Shown here piece by piece: positions 57,701 to 64,000 of a DNA stretch of 64,000 nt; the first letter of the stretch is position 1; every line of letters begins with the position of its first letter. Source of the DNA: Limnomonas spitsbergensis (lineage: Eukaryota > Chlorophyta > Chlorophyceae > Chlamydomonadales); contig JAYJMM010000086.1 in NCBI GenBank assembly GCA_037349105.1, positions 744,001-808,000 of the forward strand, in the 5' to 3' direction. Made by a program: the position numbers and the translations under genes. The notes under the pieces are model-generated. The model made no database searches and had not been told where the DNA came from. It saw nothing but the letters and a program-made list of their open reading frames with translations.

Positions 57701-59595
57701 AAGTCTCCACTGCATTAACTGCCTGTGCATGCACGGAAAATGATCCCGACGGCGATCATCAAAGAAAATGATCTCCATCATGAACCATCTCCGCATGGCG
57801 CACCTTGCAGTCGAGCACGCATGGCTTTGCATACCCCTTACACAAGTCCTGCAGCACGACGAACTTCTTCCCATCAATCTCTACGACACCATCTGTAGAA
57901 GCCAGGGAGAACGTCCTTCAGCCCATGGATTTTTTAGTGAAAGGGTGTTCATTCCAACACAATAGCTTATGCTTCACATTCTCTCCCTGCAAATGGGACT
58001 TACCTGCCGTTTGGGCAGGCTCAGAAGGACCGGGCCGCAGGCACCATGACACCATGCCGCAGTGCCATCAGGAATGGCAGCAACAGCTGCCAAAGCTTAA
58101 GATTCCATTCACATCTTGCAATTATCACCCCCCTACCAAGCTGGTCTCTCTGGAGAATCAGGAGGGCCCATAGAGCGAAGCAGAACTAGGCATAGGGGGG
58201 CCACAACCAGGCAGAGGCAGGCACACAGAAAGATCACTTGGTGTCATAGACCTGATTAACAATCGCCCCTGGCTCAGGGATCTAGGCACACAACAACAGC
58301 TGCTAAAGCGGTCGATTCCTCGAGAGGGTTCAGATGACAAACCCTTGCCGCAAAACGCGCTGGTCATTTCCTACCCAGTCAGAGGGGCACACAACCAGGC
58401 AGATGAGAAACAGGTAAGAATCTAAGCGGCCCCGTCTTGGGAACACAATTTGGGTTCCCTCGGGGGACTAGAGGGGACCCAAACTGCGTGCTTGGGGCTT
58501 GGTCGCGTAGGGTTACTAGCCGCAGGGTGCTGCGGACTTCACAATTACTCACTCCTGGCATTCTCCTGGCCCCAGGATCTAGGATTACAGGGGGGATCCT
58601 GACTGCTGCTCTTCTTTTCCTCACCGAAGCGGGGCAAAAACGGCTTGATGCCCTCGACATCTGCGTCAGCCGGCCCTGAAGATACCGTGTCTGGCTCAGG
58701 AGGAGAATCTCCCTCGGGCAGAGGGTGGGCTGCATGCGCCCGTGGCAGGCCATTCTCTGGCGTTTCAAAAACAGCTTTGTAGAACTGGACTTCCCGCTCA
58801 GATCGCGGCCCGCTCTGCGCAGGGCGGCATCAAAGTGACAGGGGGTATCAAACATTGTTTTTTTTTTGTGTTTTCAGTTACAGTTTAATTGCATTATGGC
58901 CGATGTGAGGGCGTGGCGCAGCAAGTCCTGCTGCCGAGGCCTCCGGCCGTAGGCCTGTAAAGGCTTGGTCCCATTGGTCCAGTGGTGGCCGCCCAGCGGC
59001 CGGCCAAAGGCAGTATAGTGTGCACTTAAATGAACACTGGTGAGGGTGTGGTCTGGAGGGGCATCAGAGTGTCCCAGGAGGTTGCATGGTGGGCATGGCT
59101 TGCGATTTGGGGAGCGAGGTATCAACCCAGCCCTCTGCATGAGGGTGGCAATAAATTGTCGCACCAGGGTGCAGGCTGAGGTTGCTTGAGGGCAAGCTTT
59201 ACTTTAGGATAGGGGGCTGAAAAAGATTTTGCATGGGGCCTGTGACAGGGTATCATGGGGCAAACAGCACCGGCATGGAATTTGATATCGCTCTGTTTGG
59301 CATGGAAGCACCTGAGAAAGGCACTGCATCTACAGCTTGAACCAGTTTCGTGTCCCTGAACCTTGCTCAAGTGACCACGTATTCATGTGTGTCACCTGGA
59401 ATGGCTTGTAGATGCGGCCTTCGTCATCTACGCACATGGCCGCACCGTGTCCTGCGGGGAAAATGAACAATGAGCATTTATCGATCATGCATCGGTCAGG
59501 TATCATGGGCGGAAGGGATCTTAAGAGCCTAGAAACTACTCGCCTTTTCCCTTGTGCCCTCCGGCCTGGTGGTCGCAGCTTTTCAATAGTGCCAT
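54722..59595 (-). CDS. IPMK: inositol polyphosphate multikinase (IPK2 type), 292 aa
   Basis: Eight exons, every phase closing: 59595-59544, 59451-59396, 58814-58625, 57892-57804, 57467-57411, 56828-56690, 55975-55849 and 54890-54722. The order of motifs is that of IPK-family kinases: HQAGGHKGKGHG, DDEGRIYKPFQ, RSEREVQFYKAVFE, IKPFLPRF, FVVLQDLCKGYAKPCVLDCK then MG (the PxxxDxKxG motif, residues 123-131), SAGFRISGMQVF, QTSFQFFQSSVLFMYDG and VRVALVDFAHTF (catalytic DFAH, ~256-259) with GARDDNLLLSITSLI. These enzymes phosphorylate IP3/IP4 to IP5 in the nucleus and cytoplasm; length matches plant IPK2. The first intron appears to be GC-AG (AAAAG|GCGAGT); all others are GT-AG. Two introns carry SINE-like copies and exon-edge repeats. 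Confidence 0.93.
55044..55195 (+). mobile_element. SINE-like element copy in an IPMK intron
   Basis: Contains GCCAGCGGGGCCTGGTGCAG, TAAGCCCTG, TTGGGCCACCGGCAATAGGC, CGGTCAAGGTTTGGTCC and AAAAGTGGTCTGGTGC. Inserted antisense to IPMK. Confidence 0.7.
55490..55880 (+). repeat. four tandem copies of an IPMK exon end plus donor
   Basis: GACTGGAAGAACTGGAACGA followed by GGTCTGCCTCTGCGCCCA and variants begin at 55508, 55619, 55738 and 55864 (spacing 111, 119, 126). On the minus strand the copy at 55864 is the end of exon 55975-55849 with its AT|GTAAGA donor. The other three lie inside the intron and keep recognisable exon sequence plus a donor-like neighbourhood. Confidence 0.88.
57127..57265 (+). 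mobile_element. SINE-like element copy in an IPMK intron
   Basis: Starts with two tandem CTACATTTCAGCTACATTTC motifs, then CATGGCCATCTGCAGGAGGC, GGGCCACTAGTCGTTGGCC and GTTTCAGATCCAATGG. Confidence 0.6.
58873..59035 (+). mobile_element. SINE-like element copy, near full length, in an IPMK intron
   Basis: GCGTGGCGCAGCAAGTCCTG, CCTCCGGCCGTAGGCC, AAAGGCTTGGTCCCATTGG, CCAGTGGTGGCCGCCCAGCG and CAAAGGCAGTATAGTGTGC. GTGGCGCAGCAAGT and GGCTTGGTCCC are the closest matches in the window to tRNA-type A and B boxes. Confidence 0.7.
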
Positions 59596-61099
59596 TCCGC
59601 AGTTTGATTTATAATACCGGTGGCAGAGGTACTAAATTGAAGTCTTCAAAGAGAAATTGCTTTAAGTGAGAACGACTACCGGCGAGGCCAGAGGGCGAGG
59701 CTACTGCCAGGCATCTTCCAGGAAAGTGGACACGGGAGCACCGCAAGCAGGTACGGCACACGGGCCATGAGATCTTCTTGGATTCTCCTCTATCGCTCTT
59801 GGTAACAGATATTCTTGGATTCTCCTACCTCGGGAACAGATGGATTTGAACTTGTGTTAAAAATGTGTGTTCTTTCAAATTCCATGCCTCAGCTTGACTT
59901 GCTAGGCACCGGTCTCAATAGCCTAAGTCATCAGAAAACGAGGTGGCATATTTTGCAAGTGCTGTGGTTTTTGCCGTCTTGCAGATAGACAAAGAACAAA
60001 TGATTGGGGACTGGTAAGCTGTGGGGAGAAGCCGTACAGGCCACCCGGTAATCTGATATTGCCTGACAGGGTCGCATTGCCTTCCTCAGCACGCACCAGT
60101 GGTCATGAATATGATGATTAAACAGCCACAGCATTGCCACAGCGCATGAAGCCGTCATTTCTAGAATTACTGATCTGACATGCCGCACGCCCGTACACAA
60201 CGAGCATGGTGCAATGCTTGCCATGCACTGCATGGCATATGATAAATGAGGCTCAGTCGGCCTATTTGGACGCCTGGACGGTGCCAAACTTGACGAAGGA
60301 GTGCATGGCACCAAGTAGGCTTTGCAAGGTTTCCTTGTTTTGATACAGAACGGTATCGAGGGTGAGCTACTCAGAATAGGTACCAGAGCTCTCAAACTAA
60401 CTTCAAAGTACTGAGTGCTGAAATAATTTGTGGGTGAAAATAAACGGAGTAACGGACCAGTGTTCACATCAACATCATAGGCTCCACAAACAATTATACA
60501 CATGTTACATCTGATGATCTGATTGGGCATTGATCTGCTTAACCTGCACAACCAACACATGTTACATCAAGCAGTGTCATATACCCATGTGGCCATGTGA
60601 CACGTCACCTGACAAACACCCATGTGCAAGAATATCGACGTGATACCAAAAGTAGTCCTTGCCCCTTACAGATGTTAATGCATTTTTTAACACTTACCAA
60701 CGGGCCTTTATTATCCAACAGTTTTTCGACCATGCGGTCGGGTTTGTTTTAGCAGGGCCCGGGAGTGTAACGTCATTAAACAACAGGCCTCAGGCGAACT
60801 GTGAAGAGAATAACACAATAATGGTGCACAGAACTCGATGAACCTAGGCACGGAGCCATACTGCTCAAGCAGCATCCTTGTAGAAGCGACCACAGGTCCC
60901 ACACACCCATACACCCTTTGACCCCCTCAGCCTCAAGTATAGTGGTGTCCCCCCAGACCAACCCTGGGACATGGCAGCCTCACACCCGGTCACGCACGTC
61001 GGGCCCCTTAATGCGATCCAGTTGATACCACGCATAAGAGCTGAAGGCACATGCACACTATGTACACATGCGTCAAGCAATGCGGCGCTTGTATGAAGC
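59596..61099. other. intergenic region
   Basis: Between the IPMK start and the La-motif gene. An open 209-codon minus-strand stretch (60560-59931) has no domain, biased Ser/Cys/His composition and no splice context, so I do not call it. A GAGTGTAACGTCATTAA end of the dispersed family lies at about 60705-60778. Additional exons of the La-motif gene may lie near 61000-61040 but could not be proved. Confidence 0.45.
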
Positions 61100-61534
61100 T
61101 CAAGGCTGCGTACTTCGCGCTCTTATCATGTCACCCTCGGGTGCCACCTCAATGGTCGGACAGCCTGACAGCACCTCCATGAGCAGGTCCAGGTTCCCGC
61201 CAGTGAGCCGCCTTACTCGGTGGAATTCAGCAACCAGTGCCACGCTCACCCAGCCGTCCTCCTGCATTTGGCTTTTCAGGTAGGCGTCCGTGGGCAGGTT
61301 CTCGGGGCTAAAGTAGTATTCCATTTGCATGCGCACAGCTGCATGCAGCGCATGGTTTTTAACCCCAGGGGAGGGTGGCTGATTGCTGCCTCGCGGAGCA
61401 ACTGGAGCAACTGGAGGAACGTAAGGAGCTGGACGTGCGCGTACTGGAGCAGAAACTTTCAAGTTCTTCCATGGGTCGGTGGTGAAAGTTACCCGGTAGA
61501 AATCCCTGTATTTGGCAGCTGAAGCCCTGATCAT
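61100..61534 (-). CDS. La-motif RNA-binding protein (LARP-like), 144 aa visible
   Basis: Single open exon from ATG 61534 to TGA 61100. After a short Pro/Val-rich linker (PAPYVPPVAPVAPRG), residues ~70-138 form a La motif: VRMQMEYYFSPENLPTDAYL, QMQEDGWVSVALVAEFHRVR, RLTGGNLDLLMEVLSGCPTI and EVAPEGDMIRAR. The La motif is a winged-helix fold that binds RNA 3' ends; without RRM or DM15 partners the LARP class is uncertain. The frame is open a little upstream but without an ATG. A GTACGC donor-like site sits just before the stop, so the protein may continue in exons I could not confirm. Divergent from the NOLC1-like gene, 229 bp apart. Confidence 0.8.
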   Translation of the reverse strand: MIRASAAKYRDFYRVTFTTDPWKNLKVSAPVRARPAPYVPPVAPVAPRGSNQPPSPGVKNHALHAAVRMQMEYYFSPENLPTDAYLKSQMQEDGWVSVALVAEFHRVRRLTGGNLDLLMEVLSGCPTIEVAPEGDMIRARSTQP

Positions 61535-61763
61535 GAGGGATATAAGCTTGTTCGAAAGAGAAAAACGTAGCGAGATAAGTTTAGAATTTGAGGTTTGGTT
61601 TGGTAAGAAGGGCTGGGCGTTGGGCGTTGGCAATGCTATGTTGCTCGGACTCTCGGCTACCTGTCAACCACATTTCGGCTACAAGCTACAGACACGCCGC
61701 ACGCCGTCTTCTGCGGCAGTTGTACCCATCCTTCTTAATTAGCTATCGCTTCGACGTAGCATA
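61535..61763. promoter_or_regulatory. divergent intergenic region (LARP-like / NOLC1-like)
   Basis: 229 bp between start codons, the same spacing as the RER1 pair. It contains a fragment of the SINE-like leader (CATTTCGGCTACAAGCTACA) near 61670, so part of this promoter may be repeat-derived. Confidence 0.5.
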
Positions 61764-64000
61764 ATGGGGAAGGACAAGAGCCAAAAGAAGGAGAAGAAAA
61801 CGGTGGAGGTCTTGGATGGCGCTGTCGCCAAGGTACCGAACGCTCGGAGGCCATCAAAACACATTTCTGAACATGCACATGCAAAACATGCATTCAGGAT
61901 TATCGTCAAAATCTCAAGGTTTCAATGTGTTAGTCAAGCCTCCATGGGCCACAGCAGCTCAACGCTGTCCCTCAAACCTTGGGGTCACACCACCAGGTAC
62001 CGAATGTGCCTTCCCCCCCGCCTCACCTGGCCATGCCAGGTAGCTAAGAAGGAAAAGAAGGAAAAGAAGAAGGGCAAGGAAGCAGCTGTGGCTTTAGCAG
62101 TCGAAGCATTGGTGCCACAAGAAGGAAAGAAAGAGAAGGTGGGTGGCGGCATCTCCCCTCGACCCATGCACCCAAGTGCCACTCCCGTCAGCGTCTCTTT
62201 CCAGTCTCCACACATGAAGACAAAAAACTCAACTGCCTGTCATGCACTCTTTTGTTGTTTAAACAAGCCACATCCATTGCAGTGTGTAAAATTAGCAGTG
62301 ATGAGCAAGGATCAGCACAATGTGGGTACCCAAGCCTGCCCTGGTTAACTGCCGCTGCAGAAGAAGAAGGAGAAGGGGGTAAAGGCTTCTGAGCATGAGC
62401 CTGTGCCTGTGCCTGAGCCTGTGCCCGAGGAGTCTAGCAAGGTATGTGAGAAACTGGGTGTCTGCTTTTCACAATCCTGAACAGGTCTGGTACTCATATG
62501 CCCCCTAATATGGTGACCCGAAACTGAATGAAGAAATCGCTGTGCTAACGCATGTTTGTCAATATGACCTTTCATCTGTCATTGATTTGTCACGCTCCGT
62601 ACCTTTTCACCATCTGAAGAAGTCCAAGAAGCAAAAGAAAGAGGTCGCTCCAGATCCTCCGGCAGCAAGCGAGGCAGCGGAGGCAGAGGCGGAGCCAGCG
62701 GCTGGCAAGAAGGAGAAGAAGAAGTCTAAGAAAGACAAGTCGAAAAAGACGGCAGAGGAAGCAGAGGCCCCGGCGGTCTCGGAGCCTGAGAAGGTAGAGG
62801 AGGTTGCAGAAGCAGCTGAGCAAGCCAAAGAGGAGGAGGAGGTCAAGGAGGCGGAGGCTGAGGAGCAGGCCGCGGTGGAGCAGGCAGAGGAGGCAGAAGC
62901 TCAAGGAGACACGAAGAAAGGCAAGAAGATCCGAGATCAGGTGTGCAATGGTGCATCAAGTGTGCCTGTCAGGCTACTCAACGCTGGCCGGTATTTCACT
63001 GCGTACCAGAGTACCAGACCATCTTTGGTGGGCTTTTGGGCAGCCAACTCGGGCCCCATTGGAACCAGATAAAACCAGGCCTACGACGGGCAGCCCGAGC
63101 GACTCGCCCCCTAGCCTTCGTCCGTGATGTCCCTGATGTGGCGCTTGAGTGCACTAAGAACTAGCTCTGATCCCATTCCTTTCACTCCTCTGCCCCAGGC
63201 GGATGTAAACAAGCAGGCCTTCCAGCGGGTCAAGGCTGAGGAGTGGTTGGGAAAGCAGGGTGCATTAGACAACAGGTGTGGGGGGGGGGAAGGTGCCACT
63301 TAAGGTGGGGGGACGGGGGAGTATGGGAGGGTGCGGGAGGGTGCGGTAAGGTACGGATGATGCGTCTGTCTGTATCCCAGTCTGTCTATGGCCTGTGGGC
63401 GTAAAGTTGTGTCATGCTTTGGTTGCTAGGGCTGATGAGGGACTTCTGGAGCAGTTCGTATATTCAATTGAGCGTGTCTTCTGTTTCCTGTGTTAGTGCT
63501 TACAGTCTTGTTGCTAGGGCTCAGGGACTGCTTGCGGGACTTGCCACTGACTGACGGAAGGCTGCCCCTCTTGCTGTCCCAGGTACGAGACGACATTCGG
63601 ACAGGCTGGGTGGGGCTTCAAGGCGCAGCAGACCTTGGGTGCGGTGCGCGGAAAGTGAGTGGAGGGGAGGGGAGGGCTGTGCACAATCTGCACGTTGAGT
63701 TTGGAAGCAGCCTGAAATGAACATCATTTGACAGCGCTATGGCCAACTGTTTCAAGTTTTGCCCCCCAATGCGCCCCCCCAGAAGAGGAGGCAGGGGGGG
63801 GCCCCAGGTAAGGCTTAATAGCTGCCCCCGGATGAAAATGTTATACCTCAGCATGGGCTGTGCATGGGCTGATTCGACAGCTTTGGCACCTTGGAACCTA
63901 GCATTGCCGCATGTTTGATATTTGATGGCTGCTTCCCTGCTGCCGCCCTCGTAACAGAGACTTCCGGCACGAGAAGACCAAGAAGAAGCGCGGCAGCTAC
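61764..64000 (+). CDS. NOLC1/Nopp140-SRP40-like nucleolar protein, 3' cut by window
   Basis: Seven exons in phase: 61764-61832, 62040-62138, 62361-62441, 62620-62940, 63199-63275, 63583-63654 and 63958-64000; 254 codons to the edge. The body is Lys/Glu/Ala-rich low complexity (KKEKKEKKKGKEAA, EPVPVPEPVPEES, long Glu-Ala runs). The C-terminus is the SRP40 domain: FQRVKAEEWLGKQGALDN, YETTFGQAGWGFKAQQTLGA and VRGK, then DFRHEKTKKKRGSY, where the family normally ends one to a few residues later (RGG), so nearly all is present. Nopp140-type proteins shuttle between nucleolus and Cajal bodies and chaperone snoRNPs. It lacks the long Ser-acidic repeats of animal Nopp140 and is much shorter, as in yeast-type SRP40. 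Confidence 0.92.

Noticed and set aside
59931..60560. 209-codon minus-strand ORF
   Set aside because: No domain, no splice context, and composition typical of chance reading.
62590..62904. Leu-rich minus-strand ORFs
   Set aside because: Reverse reading of the Lys/Glu-rich exon of the NOLC1-like gene.

Overview
The window is nuclear DNA of a green plant lineage, most likely a chlorophyte alga. The grounds are: many short-exon genes with clean GT-AG introns; a RAP-domain protein of the kind chlorophytes use as organelle RNA factors; a Ycf49-type (DUF2499) protein with a transit-like N-terminus; a two-repeat MYB factor; and CCCTAAA-type telomere-like motifs inside repeats. I cannot name a genus. 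I built the gene models by hand from exon homology, splice signals and phase. Where I give exon coordinates, phases were checked across every junction and exceptions are stated.

Layout. 1-16384 (+): one RAP-domain gene whose 5' end lies outside the window. Its introns carry a 52-bp array, a 69-bp array, a 12-bp array (1.7 kb) and a 33-bp array (6.5 kb), plus several tandem copies of its own exon edges. 19168-19936 (-): cornichon homologue. 22819-26437 (-): 943-aa Gln-rich protein of unknown function. 27028-28804 (-): MYB factor. 35715-39995 (+): protein kinase with one in-frame stop. 42751-43722 (+): intronless HMG-CoA-lyase-like ORF. 45439-46470 (-) and 46663-48166 (+): a divergent pair of a small Cys-flanked membrane protein and the complex I subunit NDUFA6/B14. 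50949-52010 (-) and 52240-54082 (+): a divergent pair of RER1 and the Ycf49-like protein. 54722-59595 (-): inositol polyphosphate multikinase, complete. 61100-61534 (-) and 61764-64000 (+): a divergent pair of a La-motif protein and a NOLC1/SRP40-like nucleolar protein that runs off the window end.

Between genes lie dispersed repeats. A roughly 165-bp SINE-like family has about 18 recognisable copies or fragments. A second family ends in GCCCAGAGGTGTAAY. Three elements have similar inverted ends and GCGC/AATTAATT-rich bodies.

The most unusual feature is that exon-intron boundaries in at least three unrelated genes (RAP, kinase, IPMK) are tandemly multiplied. Each copy carries a splice site plus a slice of neighbouring exon, often at a period of about 95-140 bp, so the true splice site sits beside several decoys. 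The 6.5-kb minisatellite splits the RAP domain itself, and its unit shares a 15-mer with the end of the second dispersed family. The genes are housekeeping functions (ER-Golgi sorting, respiration, phosphoinositide signalling, nucleolus, translation, plastid) and form no evident shared pathway.
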